NCBI GenBank assembly: GCA_011389995.1
Contig: JAABTG010000029.1
Coordinates: 1 to 41,163 of the forward strand
DNA length: 41,163 nucleotides
Direction: 5' to 3'
Source: Thiotrichales bacterium
GTDB taxonomy: Bacteria; Pseudomonadota; Gammaproteobacteria; JAABTG01
Shown here: positions 1-8,339 of the stretch, in pieces
How positions within the stretch are numbered: the stretch's first letter is position 1
Layout of the letters: every line of letters starts with the position of its first letter
Notes under the pieces: generated by a model
What the model was told of the DNA's origin: nothing
The model's database searches: none
The model's input: only the letters and a program-made list of their open reading frames with translations
Program-made: the position numbers and the translations under genes

Positions 1-290
1 GCGAACGGGCCGCGGCGGCTCGTTCATAGGCCGGTGTTCGCGGGCAAGCCCGCTCCTACAGGGCGGGGAGGATCCCCCTGTAGGAGCGCCCTTGGGCGCG
101 AACGGGCCGCGGCGGCTCGTTCATAGGCCGGTGTTCGCGGGCAAGCCCGCTCCTACAGGGCGGGGAGGATCCCCTTGTAGGAGCGCCCTTGGGCGCGAAC
201 GGGTCCCGGCGGCCCGTTCGAAGGCCGGTGTTCGCGGGCAAGCCGGCCGGGGAGGATCGCCCTGTAGGAGCGCCCTTGGGCGCGAACGGG
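1..290. repeat. Tandem 97-bp REP/BIME-like repeat array
   Basis: The stretch is about three tandem copies of one unit. The motif GCGAACGGG recurs at 1, 98, 195 and 282, giving periods of 97, 97 and 87; the third unit lost about 10 bp around the CCCGCTCCTACA segment. Each unit holds two inverted hairpins facing each other: GCGGGC-AA-GCCCGC followed by TCCTACAGG, and CCTGTAGGA followed by GCGCCC-TT-GGGCGC. This is the layout of a bacterial interspersed mosaic element made from REP sequences of the Pseudomonas-like TGTAGGAGCG class. The array begins at or before the window edge and stops about 5 bp beyond the rpoD stop codon, so it forms the 3' end of the rpoD operon and could act as a transcript-end stabiliser or terminator. 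REP elements are usually mobilised in trans by a RAYT transposase; none is encoded in this window. Confidence 0.85.
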
Positions 291-295
291 CCCCC

Positions 296-2164
296 TCAGT
301 CCAGGAAGCTGCGCAGGGTCTCGGAGCGGGACGGGTGGCGCAGCTTGCGCAGGGCCTTGGCCTCTATCTGGCGTATGCGCTCCCGGGTGACGTCGAACTG
401 CTTTCCCACCTCTTCCAGGGTATGGTCGGTGTTCATGTCGATGCCGAAGCGCATGCGCAACACCTTGGCCTCCCGCGGGGTGAGACCGGCGAGCACGTTC
501 TGGGTGGTCTCCCGCAGGCCCTCGAAGGTGGCATTGTCCACCGGTGCCTCGATGGTGGTGTCCTCGATGAAATCCCCCAGATGGGAGTCCTCGTCGTCGC
601 CTATGGGTGTCTCCATGGAGATGGGCTCCTTGGCGATCTTCAGCACCTTCCGGACCTTGTCTTCGGGCATCTCCATCTTCTCGGCCAGCTCCTCGGGTGT
701 GGGCTCGCGGCCCATCTCCTGGAGGATCTGACGCGAGATCCGGTTCAGCTTGTTGATGGTCTCGATCATGTGCACCGGAATGCGGATGGTGCGGGCCTGA
801 TCGGCGATGGAGCGGGTGATGGCCTGGCGGATCCACCAGGTGGCATAGGTGGAAAACTTATAACCGCGCCGGTATTCGAACTTGTCCACCGCCTTCATGA
901 GCCCGATGTTGCCCTCCTGGATGAGGTCCAGGAACTGCAACCCGCGGTTGGTGTATTTCTTGGCAATGGAGATCACAAGCCGCAGGTTCGCCTCCACCAT
1001 CTCCTTCTTGGCCCGGCGGGCCTTGGCCTCACCGATGGACATCTTGCGGTTGATCTCCTTGATCTCGCCGATGGAGATCTGGGCATCCGCCTCGATATGG
1101 GCCAGCTTCTTCTGCAGCCGCTGCACCTCGGCCACGACGGGTTGCAGGGTCTTGGCCTTGGACTTGTTCTGCTTGAGGTACTCGGGCAGCCAGTCCAGGT
1201 TGGTCTCGTTGTCGGGGAAGCTGGTGATGAAGGTCTTGCGGTCCATGCCGTTGCGGGTGACGCACATGGCCATGATGCTCCTCTCCAGCTCACGGATGCG
1301 CTCCACCACATTCCGCAGGTTGTGGGTCAACACGTCCACCAGCTTGGGCACCAGCTTCAGGGCCATGAACTTCTCGGCGATCTCCACGCGCTGTTTCTGG
1401 AAGCGCTTGGCGGCGGCGGTGTCGCGCTTCTGCACGCCCTTGCCCCGCTTGCAGCCGTTCTGGAACTTCTGATAGGCCTCGCGTACCTCGTGCGCGTAGG
1501 CGGCGACGCGCTCGGGGTCGGGACCGGTGTCCACCGGCGAGCTGTCATCCTCGTCACTGTCATCATCGGCATCGTCGGCGGCGGCCGTCGGCGTCGCCGG
1601 CTGGTCCGTCGCCGGGGCCGCGGGGGCGGCCGGCCCCGCTTCGTCGAGGTCGATGGTGAAGCCACTCACCACGTCGGTGAGCTTGACCTCGCCGTTCTCC
1701 ACGGCGTGGTAGGCCTTCAGGAAGGTGTTGATGGTATTGGGATAGGTGGCCAGCGCCGAGAGGACCTGATTGAGGCCGTCCTCTATACGCTTGGCGATGA
1801 CAATCTCGCCTTCCCGGGTCAGGAGGTCCACGGTACCCATCTCGCGCATGTACATGCGCACGGGGTCCGTGGTGCGTCCGAACTCGCTGTCCAGGGTGGC
1901 GAGGGTGGCCACGGCCTCTTCGGTGGCGTCCTCGTCATCGGCCGAGGGCGCCGTCTCGCTCATGAGCAGGGCATCGTCATCAGGCGCAATCTCATGGACA
2001 GTAATGCCCATGTCATTGATCATGCTGATGATATCCTCGATCTGTTCAGGATCGACGATGCCATCGGGAAGATGGTCATTGACCTCGTGGTAGGTAAGGA
2101 AGCCTTGCTCCTTGCCCTTGGCGATGAGCGCCTTAATCTGGGATTGCTGCTGATTCAAATCCAT
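296..2164 (-). CDS. rpoD: RNA polymerase primary sigma factor (sigma-70)
   Basis: Primary sigma factor that directs RNA polymerase core to housekeeping promoters. The 622-residue length is normal for gammaproteobacterial RpoD. In order: region 1.1 (residues 1-80, starting [14 protein letters not shown]), region 1.2 ([11 protein letters not shown]), the non-conserved region with an Ala/Pro/Asp-rich low-complexity stretch near residues 175-215, region 2 ([15 protein letters not shown], then [15 protein letters not shown]), region 3 ([15 protein letters not shown]) and region 4 with the -35 binding helix-turn-helix ([20 protein letters not shown]) near the C-terminus. It is the last gene of the rpsU-yqeY-dnaG-rpoD operon, 81 bp after dnaG; that AT-richer spacer could hold an internal promoter, but I could not assign one. 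The REP array follows directly. The identification is certain; the low-complexity linker is the only lineage-specific part. Confidence 0.98.
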   Translation of the reverse strand: MDLNQQQSQIKALIAKGKEQGFLTYHEVNDHLPDGIVDPEQIEDIISMINDMGITVHEIAPDDDALLMSETAPSADDEDATEEAVATLATLDSEFGRTTDPVRMYMREMGTVDLLTREGEIVIAKRIEDGLNQVLSALATYPNTINTFLKAYHAVENGEVKLTDVVSGFTIDLDEAGPAAPAAPATDQPATPTAAADDADDDSDEDDSSPVDTGPDPERVAAYAHEVREAYQKFQNGCKRGKGVQKRDTAAAKRFQKQRVEIAEKFMALKLVPKLVDVLTHNLRNVVERIRELERSIMAMCVTRNGMDRKTFITSFPDNETNLDWLPEYLKQNKSKAKTLQPVVAEVQRLQKKLAHIEADAQISIGEIKEINRKMSIGEAKARRAKKEMVEANLRLVISIAKKYTNRGLQFLDLIQEGNIGLMKAVDKFEYRRGYKFSTYATWWIRQAITRSIADQARTIRIPVHMIETINKLNRISRQILQEMGREPTPEELAEKMEMPEDKVRKVLKIAKEPISMETPIGDDEDSHLGDFIEDTTIEAPVDNATFEGLRETTQNVLAGLTPREAKVLRMRFGIDMNTDHTLEEVGKQFDVTRERIRQIEAKALRKLRHPSRSETLRSFLD

Positions 2165-2245
2165 GGTCGACCGGCAAAGTTGTGTGGGCCCTTTTTCGCG
2201 GGCGAAGCTCTCAATAATGACACGGAAGCATTGAAAATTCCATGT

Positions 2246-4003
2246 TCATTCCCCTTCGGATACCAGGCCTTTGGCCGTGGCCAGGGCCCGTTGATACTGT
2301 TTCAGCTCGTCTTCGGAGGCTGTCCCGGCCTTGATTTTCTGCCGCAGGGGCTGGATCTGCTGTTCGTCCATGAGGCGCGCCAAGGCCCCTTTGAAGTCCG
2401 CCTGGGGGTCGAAATCCGCCGGTTCCGGCGCCATGGCCCGGGCGATCCTGTCCAGGAATATCCCGGTCTCCGTGTCTCTGAAATGCTCCATCATCACTCC
2501 CATTGAGACTTTGGGGCTTGCCTCCAGGAACTCAAGCATGGCGTGGAGCACGGCGGCGCCGGCGACGGGCAGGTCACGGACCGCCTGCCGCTCCGGGACA
2601 TGGACGGCGAGCTCGGGATGCCGCAACAGCAGCGTCACCAGGTTGCGCATGGGCGTCTTTTTTGAATGGCGCGGGGTGCGAAAGTTCGACGCCCGCATAT
2701 CCTCACCGGGGACGCCGTCGCGCAGCACCCGCTCCAGCTCCGGCCCGGCCATGCGGCAGCGCTCGGCCAGATTGTCCACCACCACCCGCCGCAGGGCTCC
2801 CCGCGGGAGGTGTGCGATGTAGGGCCTCGCCAGATCGACGAGATGGGCGCGCCCGTCGGGAGTCGCAAGGTTTGTCTTTGCCGCCAGGCCATCCAGCAGG
2901 AAGCCCGAGAGGGTGGATGATGCATCCAGCAGCGCCTCGAAGGCCGCCGCGCCCCGGGCACGCACCAGCGAGTCGGGGTCCTCGCCCTCGGGCAGGAAGG
3001 CGAAGCGTGCCTGGCGTCCTTCCTGCATCCGTGGCAGGGCGTTCTCCAGGGCCCGCCACGCCGCGCGCCGGCCCGCGTCGTCGCCGTCGAAGCAGAACAC
3101 GAGCTCCGGTGCGGTCTTGAACAGCGCCTCAATCTGCTCCGTGGTGGCGGCGGTGCCGAGGTTGGCGGTGGCGTAGAGGATGCCGTGCTGAGCCAGGGTC
3201 ACCACGTCCATGTAACCCTCCACCAGCACCAGCCGCTCGAGGCTGCGGTTGGCCTGGCGGGCCTCGTGGAGGCCATAGACCTCCCGACCCTTGTGGAATA
3301 TGGGGGTCTCGGGGGAGTTGAGGTATTTGGGCTCGCCGTCGCCGACGATGCGCCCGCCGAAACCCACGATGCGGCCCCGGCGGTCGCGGATGGGGAAGAT
3401 GACGCGGTCCCGGAAGCGGTCGTAGGCCCGGCCCCCGTCCTTGCTGTTGGCCAGCCCCGCCTCGACCGCCAATTCCCGGCGACGGCTATCACCCCCGAGG
3501 GTGCCGACGAAGCCGTCCCAGCCTGGCGGGGCGTACCCGACGCCGAAGCGCGCCGCCGTCTGACCGTTCACCCCACGCTCCTTGAGGTAGTCGATAGCCT
3601 TGGGTGCCTGACGGAGCTGGCCGCGAAAGTAACGCGCGGCTTCCTCCATGATGTCGAACAGGGGCCCGTCGTCATGGCGCGCCGGGGCCGGCCCGCCGCC
3701 GCCCTCCCGGGGCACCGCCAGGCCGGCGCGGTGGGCCAGCTCCTCCACCGCCTCGACGAACTCCATGTGCTGGTATTCCATGAGGAAGCCGAGGACCGTG
3801 CCATGGGCCCCGCAACCGAAACAGTGATAGAACTGCTTGTCGGCACTGACGGTGAAGGATGGCGTCTTCTCGCTGTGGAAGGGGCAGCAGGCCTTGTATT
3901 CCCGACCCGCCCGCTTGAGGGGGACGAAATGATCGATGAGCTCCACGATATCCGTGCGGGCCACCAGGTCATCGATGAACTCGTTGGGAATGCGTCCGGC
4001 CAC
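2246..4003 (-). CDS. dnaG: DNA primase
   Basis: Synthesises RNA primers for lagging-strand replication in partnership with the DnaB helicase. The 585-residue protein has the CHC2 zinc finger at the N-terminus (C40, H43, C61, C64), the RNA polymerase/TOPRIM core with the acidic motifs LVLVEGYMDVV and CFDGDDAGRRAA in the middle, and a less conserved C-terminal helicase-binding region from about residue 430. The reading frame begins with GTG giving V/M-AGRIPNEFIDDL, which aligns with the usual family start; no in-frame ATG precedes it. It lies between yqeY (96 bp upstream) and rpoD (81 bp downstream) in the conserved macromolecular synthesis operon, which couples translation, replication and transcription initiation proteins. 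Nothing unusual otherwise. Confidence 0.98.
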   Translation of the reverse strand: MAGRIPNEFIDDLVARTDIVELIDHFVPLKRAGREYKACCPFHSEKTPSFTVSADKQFYHCFGCGAHGTVLGFLMEYQHMEFVEAVEELAHRAGLAVPREGGGGPAPARHDDGPLFDIMEEAARYFRGQLRQAPKAIDYLKERGVNGQTAARFGVGYAPPGWDGFVGTLGGDSRRRELAVEAGLANSKDGGRAYDRFRDRVIFPIRDRRGRIVGFGGRIVGDGEPKYLNSPETPIFHKGREVYGLHEARQANRSLERLVLVEGYMDVVTLAQHGILYATANLGTAATTEQIEALFKTAPELVFCFDGDDAGRRAAWRALENALPRMQEGRQARFAFLPEGEDPDSLVRARGAAAFEALLDASSTLSGFLLDGLAAKTNLATPDGRAHLVDLARPYIAHLPRGALRRVVVDNLAERCRMAGPELERVLRDGVPGEDMRASNFRTPRHSKKTPMRNLVTLLLRHPELAVHVPERQAVRDLPVAGAAVLHAMLEFLEASPKVSMGVMMEHFRDTETGIFLDRIARAMAPEPADFDPQADFKGALARLMDEQQIQPLRQKIKAGTASEDELKQYQRALATAKGLVSEGE

Positions 4004-4099
4004 GTTCAGCGGCCTGCCGGACGTCGGGCGTTGGGGTAATCGGGATCTGCAAGGGGTTGACGGTCCGCCATCGAGGCCTCGAAGACCGGATGGGAGGGG

Positions 4100-4552
4100 T
4101 CAGGCCCCGAGGCGCTGCTTGACCAGCCCGCTTACCCGGCCCATGTCGGCGCGGCCCTCGATGCGCCCCTTCAGGAGGCCCATCACCTTGCCCATGTCCT
4201 TGACGGAGGTGGCTCCACTCTCGGCGATGGCGGCGTCGATGAGGCCCGTCAGCTCGTCGTCGTCGAGGGCCGCGGGCATGTATTCCTCTATGATGCCGAT
4301 CTCCAGGCTTTCCTGGTCCGCCAGGTCCTGGCGGCCGGCAGCGGTGTACTGTTCCAGGGAGTCACGGCGCTGCTTCAGCATCTTCTGGAGGATGTTCACC
4401 ACCTCGGCATCGCCGAGTTCCGTGCGTTCGTCCACCTCACGCTGTTTGATGGCGGCACTCACGAGGCGCAGGGTGTCGAGGCGTGCCTTGTCCTTGGCCC
4501 GCATGGCATCCTTGATATGATTCTGGATGGTGGCCCTGAGGTCGCCGGCCAT
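4100..4552 (-). CDS. yqeY: GatB/YqeY domain protein
   Basis: A 150-residue protein of the YqeY family, which resembles the C-terminal tRNA-binding domain of the GatB subunit of the Asp-tRNA(Asn)/Glu-tRNA(Gln) amidotransferase. Its free-standing role is not well established. Visible family features are the N-terminal helix with KDKARLDTLRLVSAAIKQ, the segment EIGIIEEYMPAALDDDEL and the C-terminal KDMGKVMGLLKGR motif. The start chosen (MAGDLRATIQ) lies 13 bp after the rpsU stop; the frame stays open far upstream, but that extension would run through rpsU and antisense to tsaD and is not credible. Its place between rpsU and dnaG is common in gammaproteobacteria, so transcription from the rpsU promoter is expected. 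Confidence 0.93.
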   Translation of the reverse strand: MAGDLRATIQNHIKDAMRAKDKARLDTLRLVSAAIKQREVDERTELGDAEVVNILQKMLKQRRDSLEQYTAAGRQDLADQESLEIGIIEEYMPAALDDDELTGLIDAAIAESGATSVKDMGKVMGLLKGRIEGRADMGRVSGLVKQRLGA

Positions 4553-4565
4553 GATCGCCGGACCG

Positions 4566-4787
4566 TCAGTAACGCCGCTGGGGCTTGGAGCGTAGGATGT
4601 TACGGGCCTGGCGTTTCTGGGAGCGTTTGACGGCAGCCGCCGCCTTGCGCTTGCGTACGGAGGTGGGCTTTTCGTAGAACTCACGACGACGGACCTCGGT
4701 GAGGATGCCCGCCTTCTCGCAGGAGCGCTTGAAGCGCCGCAGGGCGATGTCGAACGGTTCGTTTTCCTTGACTTGTACGGTTGGCAT
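4566..4787 (-). CDS. rpsU: 30S ribosomal protein S21
   Basis: Small-subunit ribosomal protein S21, needed for efficient initiation on the 30S subunit. I start it at [16 protein letters not shown], giving 73 residues, close to the 71 of E. coli; an upstream ATG five codons earlier would add MFGSL, which is not a family feature. The body ([23 protein letters not shown]) and the Lys/Arg-rich RNA-binding tail ending in SKPQRRY are typical. It is the first gene of the macromolecular synthesis operon, with a candidate sigma-70 promoter 40-70 bp upstream in the divergent gap with tsaD. Confidence 0.97.
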   Translation of the reverse strand: MPTVQVKENEPFDIALRRFKRSCEKAGILTEVRRREFYEKPTSVRKRKAAAAVKRSQKRQARNILRSKPQRRY

Positions 4788-4826
4788 AAGGGAACCAAAC
4801 ACTCAGTGTGGTGAATAGAGCACGGC

Positions 4827-4856
4827 ATAGTAATTAGAATGGCCCGGTGATGTAAA
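4827..4856 (-). promoter_or_regulatory. Candidate sigma-70 promoter for rpsU operon
   Basis: On the minus strand TTTACA (4856-4851) is followed after 18 bp by TACTAT (4832-4827). This gives five of six and four of six matches to the -35 and -10 consensus, about 40 bp before the rpsU start codon. It lies in the 98-bp divergent gap between rpsU and tsaD. A short palindrome ACACTCAGTGT (4799-4809) would fall in the rpsU leader. The call is by eye; a tsaD promoter on the other strand was not resolved. Confidence 0.5.
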
Positions 4857-4885
4857 GTGCGGGTTTTCCCCCGGGGACGCGGCCC

Positions 4886-5911
4886 ATGAACATCCTTGGT
4901 ATCGAGACCTCCTGCGACGAGACCGGCGTGGCCCTCTACAGCGGCGACGGCGGTCTCCTGGCGCACCGCCTCTACAGCCAGGTGGCGCTGCACGCGACCT
5001 ACGGCGGCGTGGTCCCCGAACTGGCCTCGCGGGACCACGTGCGCCGCCTGCTGCCCCTCATGACCGAGTTGCTGGAGCACACTGGCCTGGCGCGCACCGA
5101 CATCCACGGCGTGGCCTACACTGCCGGGCCGGGTCTTGCCGGGGCCCTGCTGGTGGGTGCCGCCCTCGGGCGGGGATTGGCGTGGGCCCTGGAGGTACCT
5201 GCGGTGGGGGTCCATCACATGGAGGCCCACCTGCTGGCCCCCATGCTGGAGGATCCCGCCCCGGATTTCCCCTTCCTCGCCCTGCTGGTGTCCGGTGGCC
5301 ACACCCAGCTGGTGGCCGTGGAAGGCGTGGGACGTTACCGCCTGTTGGGAGAATCCGTGGACGATGCCGCCGGCGAGGCCTTCGACAAGACCGCCAAACT
5401 GCTGGGCCTCGGCTACCCCGGCGGGCCGGCCATCAGCCGGCTGGCGGCCGAGGCCAGCGGGGGGCGCTATCGTTTTCCCCGCCCCATGACCGATCGGCCG
5501 GGCCTCGACTTCAGTTTCAGTGGTCTCAAGACCTTTGCCATCAACACCTTGAGGACCCAGGACGGTGCCCCCGGCCACGAGGCGGAGATCGCCCGGGCCT
5601 TCGAGGAGGCGGTGGTGGACACCCTCGTCATCAAATGCCGGCGGGCCCTGGAGGCCACCGCATATCACCGCCTCATCATCGCCGGCGGCGTGAGCGCCAA
5701 CAGCCGCCTGCGGGAGGCCCTGGCGACCCTGGCCACCGAGCGGGGCGTGGAGGTCTATTTCCCCCGCCTGGAGTTCTGTACCGACAACGGGGCCATGGTG
5801 GCCTATCTGGGATACCTGCGCCTGGCGGCGGGGCAGCAGGAGTCCGCGGCCTTCTCCATCCGACCGCGCTGGCCCCTCGACACCCTGGACGTGCCTTTGC
5901 CGGAGGACTGA
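4886..5911 (+). CDS. tsaD: tRNA N6-adenosine threonylcarbamoyltransferase
   Basis: Catalytic subunit that transfers the threonylcarbamoyl group from TC-AMP to A37 of ANN-decoding tRNAs, acting with TsaB and TsaE. The 341-residue protein shows the ASKHA fold motifs of the family: [12 protein letters not shown] at the N-terminus, the metal ligands in HHMEAH (H111 and H115), [26 protein letters not shown] and [10 protein letters not shown] carrying the C-terminal aspartate ligand. The ATG chosen gives the standard family N-terminus. It is divergent from rpsU, the usual neighbour in gammaproteobacteria, and convergent with plsY. TsaB and TsaE are not in the window. Confidence 0.98.
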   Translation: MNILGIETSCDETGVALYSGDGGLLAHRLYSQVALHATYGGVVPELASRDHVRRLLPLMTELLEHTGLARTDIHGVAYTAGPGLAGALLVGAALGRGLAWALEVPAVGVHHMEAHLLAPMLEDPAPDFPFLALLVSGGHTQLVAVEGVGRYRLLGESVDDAAGEAFDKTAKLLGLGYPGGPAISRLAAEASGGRYRFPRPMTDRPGLDFSFSGLKTFAINTLRTQDGAPGHEAEIARAFEEAVVDTLVIKCRRALEATAYHRLIIAGGVSANSRLREALATLATERGVEVYFPRLEFCTDNGAMVAYLGYLRLAAGQQESAAFSIRPRWPLDTLDVPLPED

Positions 5912-5947
5912 GCCGGAAGACTGGGTATGGGCCGCCCCTGTGGCTAG

Positions 5948-5966
5948 AATCGCATCAGCGATTTTT
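5948..5966 (+). terminator. Candidate intrinsic terminator of tsaD
   Basis: A six-base-pair stem AATCGC/GCGATT with loop ATCA runs into a short T tract (ATTTTT), 37 bp after the tsaD stop codon. The stem is short, so efficiency is uncertain. The rest of the convergent gap (5967-6081) holds a GTGCC/GGCAC hairpin near 6015 and a direct repeat AATTGCCGGC, but no gene. Confidence 0.45.
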
Positions 5967-6081
5967 GCGGGGTGCCGGCCCGGGCGGGGCGCGCAGCGGG
6001 ATCGGGCCGCCTGTGCCATCCGGCACGGCTTGGATGCGGCGCATCTTTGAATTGCCGGCGGCCGAATTGCCGGCAGTGGGC

Positions 6082-6723
6082 TCAGTGGCCGGCGCCGTCC
6101 AGGGCCTGTCCCTCTTCCTGGCCCGGCGGGGGCTTGGGGGAACCGATCTTGTTCTCGCGCCCGGCCAGCAGGTTGCGGAAGTTGGACCGGTGCCGCCACA
6201 GCAACAGCAGGCTCATGACGCTCACCACGGTCAGTTCGCCGGCGCTGAGGCCGAGAGCGTAGGCGTAGGCGGGGGCCAACACGGCTCCGCACAGGGCCGA
6301 CAGGGAGGAATAGCGGAAGGCGAGAGCCATGACCAGCCAGGTGGCCAGTACCGCCAGGGCCAGCGGCCAGGACAGGCCCAGCATGGCCCCGAAGGCGGTG
6401 GCCACGCCCTTGCCGCCGCGGAAACCGAAGAATACCGGGTAGAGGTGTCCAATGAACGCCGCGCAGGCCACCAGCGCCGGCACCAGGGGTCCCGTAGAGA
6501 GGGCAGTGGCCACCAGCACCGGCACCAGGCCTTTGAGCACGTCTCCGGTGAGGGTCATGAAGGCCGCCCGCCGGCCGCCCTCCCGCAACACGTTGGTGGC
6601 CCCGGGGTTGCCGGACCCCACCGTGCGGGGGTCGGGCAGGCCCATCAGGCGGCAGGTGATGACGGCCGTGGCGATGGAGCCCACCAGGTAGCCCGCCAGG
6701 ATAAGCAAGACATGGATAAACAT
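6082..6723 (-). CDS. plsY: Glycerol-3-phosphate acyltransferase PlsY
   Basis: Integral inner-membrane enzyme that acylates glycerol-3-phosphate with acyl-phosphate made by PlsX, the first committed step of phospholipid synthesis. The start MFIHVLLILAGYLVGS gives 213 residues and the usual immediate first membrane helix; a 25-codon upstream extension is not family-like. Catalytic and binding motifs are visible: GSGNPGATNVLR in the first cytoplasmic or periplasmic loop, GHLYPVFFGFRGGKGVATAFG in the second, and a C-terminal NFRNLLAGRENKIG segment. Five hydrophobic segments are apparent. plsY next to tsaD and folB is a classic gammaproteobacterial arrangement. Confidence 0.97.
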   Translation of the reverse strand: MFIHVLLILAGYLVGSIATAVITCRLMGLPDPRTVGSGNPGATNVLREGGRRAAFMTLTGDVLKGLVPVLVATALSTGPLVPALVACAAFIGHLYPVFFGFRGGKGVATAFGAMLGLSWPLALAVLATWLVMALAFRYSSLSALCGAVLAPAYAYALGLSAGELTVVSVMSLLLLWRHRSNFRNLLAGRENKIGSPKPPPGQEEGQALDGAGH

Positions 6724-6885
6724 AGTGCTATTTGACGCGCGCCCCGCGGCCCAGTCAATGATCCGTGGCGGCCCTGATCCATGACGACCCTGGTCCATGG
6801 TGGCAGTGGCCGCGTAGGAATTGGCCGACGGCTCCTTTAAGATTCGTGCCTTGCCGCAACCCGGATATAAACAACAAGCCCTGTC

Positions 6886-7248
6886 ATGGACATTACCTTC
6901 ATAAAAGAACTGCGCGTCGAAACGGTCATCGGTATCTATGACTGGGAACGGGAGATTCGCCAGACCGTCGTCATCGATCTGGAGATGGCAGGGGACATCC
7001 GGCCCGCGGCCACTACGGACAACATCGCCGACGCCATCGACTACAAGGCCGTGGGCAAGCGTCTGATCGGCTTCGTGGAGGAGGCGGAGTTCCAGCTGGT
7101 GGAGACCCTGGCGGAGCGGCTGGCCGAGATCGTCCGCAGCGAATTCAACGTGCCGTGGCTGCGCCTCACCATCAACAAGGAGAAGGCGCTGACGGGCGCC
7201 GCCGGGGTGGGGGTCACCATCGAGCGCGGGCAGCGTGCCCGGCCATGA
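6886..7248 (+). CDS. folB: Dihydroneopterin aldolase
   Basis: Converts 7,8-dihydroneopterin to 6-hydroxymethyl-7,8-dihydropterin and glycolaldehyde in folate synthesis. The 120-residue protein begins MDITFIKELRVETVIGIYDWE, the family N-terminus, and has the downstream INKEKAL segment with the likely catalytic lysine, followed by GVGVTIERG. Its stop codon overlaps the folK start as ATGA (7245-7248), so the two are translationally coupled. Upstream, TATAAA at 6866-6871 could be a -10 element, but I see no good -35. Divergent from plsY. Confidence 0.96.
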   Translation: MDITFIKELRVETVIGIYDWEREIRQTVVIDLEMAGDIRPAATTDNIADAIDYKAVGKRLIGFVEEAEFQLVETLAERLAEIVRSEFNVPWLRLTINKEKALTGAAGVGVTIERGQRARP

Positions 7249-7742
7249 CCCGGGCCTACATCAGTGTCGGCAGCAACGTGGAGCCGCGAACCAACGTCAC
7301 CCGCGGTATGGCCGCGTTGGAGCGCATGTTCGCGCCGCTGGAGGTGTCCCCCATCTACGAGACCCGGGCGGTGGGTTTCGCCGGCAACAATTTTCTCAAC
7401 CTGGTGGTGGGGCTGGATACCGACATGGGCGCCGATGCCCTCCATGGGGCGTTGCGCGACATCGAGGACAGCGCCGGGCGGCGACGGGGCGGGGGCAAGT
7501 TCGCGGACCGCACCCTGGACCTTGACCTGTTGTTGTACGGGGACGAGGTGCGGGATGACGACGACCTGGAGTTGCCGCGCGGTGAGATCCTGCGCTATGC
7601 GTTCGTGTTGCGGCCCCTGGCCGACATCGCCCCCGACGCCGAGCACCCCGTCGCGGGCAGGTCCTTCCGCGAATTGTGGGCGGCCTTCGACGACCCCGAA
7701 CAGGTCTTGTGGCCGGCACCCCCGTACGGAGAGCTATCATGA
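7245..7742 (+). CDS. folK: Hydroxymethyldihydropterin pyrophosphokinase
   Basis: Transfers pyrophosphate from ATP to 6-hydroxymethyl-7,8-dihydropterin, the step after FolB. The 165-residue product starts MTRAYISVGSNVEP, the family start, at an ATG whose last two bases begin the folB stop. The signature RTLDLDLLLYGDEV carrying the Mg-binding aspartates and the downstream PRGEILRYAFVLRPLADIAP segment are intact. The frame is open upstream through folB, but that part is noise. Its own stop overlaps the next start as ATGA (7739-7742), so folB, folK and the Nudix gene form one coupled unit. Confidence 0.97.
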   Translation: MTRAYISVGSNVEPRTNVTRGMAALERMFAPLEVSPIYETRAVGFAGNNFLNLVVGLDTDMGADALHGALRDIEDSAGRRRGGGKFADRTLDLDLLLYGDEVRDDDDLELPRGEILRYAFVLRPLADIAPDAEHPVAGRSFRELWAAFDDPEQVLWPAPPYGELS

Positions 7743-8287
7743 AATTCTGCAGCGAGTGCGGCTCCCAGGCCATGGAATGGCGGGTGCCGACGGAAGACAA
7801 CCGACCCCGTCACGTGTGCGGCGACTGCGGCATCATCTTCTATCAGAATCCCAAGATCGTGGCGGGCTGCCTGCCGGTATGGGAGGACCGCGTGCTGCTG
7901 TGCCGGCGGGCCATCCAGCCCCGCTACGGTTTTTGGACCCTGCCGGCGGGCTTCATGGAGAACGGCGAGACCACGGAGGAGGCGGCGGCCCGCGAGACCC
8001 TGGAGGAGGCCAAGGCGCGGGTCCGCATCCAGGGTCTCTATACGGTGCTCAGCCTGCCCCACGTGAGCCAGGTCTACATGATGTTTCGCAGCGAGTTGAC
8101 GGACCTGGACTTCGGCCCCGGCGCCGAGAGCCTGGATGTCGCCCTGTTCCGGGAGGCGGACATCCCCTGGGACGAGTTGGCCTTCCCCACCATCAGCAGG
8201 ACCCTGAAGGCCTATTTCCAGGACCGCCGCGAGGGCCTCTTCCCCCTTCATACCGGCACCATCGTGCGGGCCCCCGGCGCCGGGTGA
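7739..8287 (+). CDS. Zinc-ribbon Nudix hydrolase in folate operon
   Basis: A 182-residue Nudix pyrophosphohydrolase. The N-terminus carries a small zinc ribbon with two CxxC pairs (C4/C7 and C27/C30), followed by a Nudix box at residues 71-92 (GFMENGETTEEAAARETLEE then AK). The RExxEE core is present, but the usual glycine two residues after it is replaced by lysine. The start codon overlaps the folK stop as ATGA, so the protein is made in step with FolB and FolK. Folate synthesis needs removal of pyrophosphate from dihydroneopterin triphosphate just before FolB, done in E. coli by the Nudix enzyme NudB. The context suggests, but does not prove, that this protein does that job. NADH pyrophosphatase (NudC-like, also zinc ribbon plus Nudix) is the main alternative, but NudC is larger. 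Confidence 0.85.
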   Translation: MKFCSECGSQAMEWRVPTEDNRPRHVCGDCGIIFYQNPKIVAGCLPVWEDRVLLCRRAIQPRYGFWTLPAGFMENGETTEEAAARETLEEAKARVRIQGLYTVLSLPHVSQVYMMFRSELTDLDFGPGAESLDVALFREADIPWDELAFPTISRTLKAYFQDRREGLFPLHTGTIVRAPGAG

Positions 8288-8299
8288 GCCGGTGTTGTG

Positions 8300-8337
8300 C
8301 CGGCCATGGCGCGCGGCACGCGCGTGCTGACGGCCGG
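8300..8337. terminator. GC-rich bidirectional terminator-like palindrome
   Basis: The 52-bp gap between two convergent genes holds an outer CCGGCC/GGCCGG stem (8300-8305 with 8332-8337) enclosing the perfect palindrome GCACGCGCGTGC (8316-8327). It has no T tract on either side, so it is only structurally terminator-like. Confidence 0.35.
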
Positions 8338-8339
8338 GG

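Noticed and set aside
1..290. CRISPR array
   Set aside because: Units are 97 bp and almost wholly identical, with no repeat-spacer alternation and no cas genes; hairpin content fits REP/BIME.
92..2506. Plus-strand open frame of 804 codons across the REP array, rpoD and dnaG end
   Set aside because: Antisense to rpoD with no domain; begins inside the repeat array.
4553..6292. Upstream extension of the yqeY frame to 730 codons
   Set aside because: It would pass through rpsU and antisense to tsaD; the family protein is 150 residues and has a good start at 4552.
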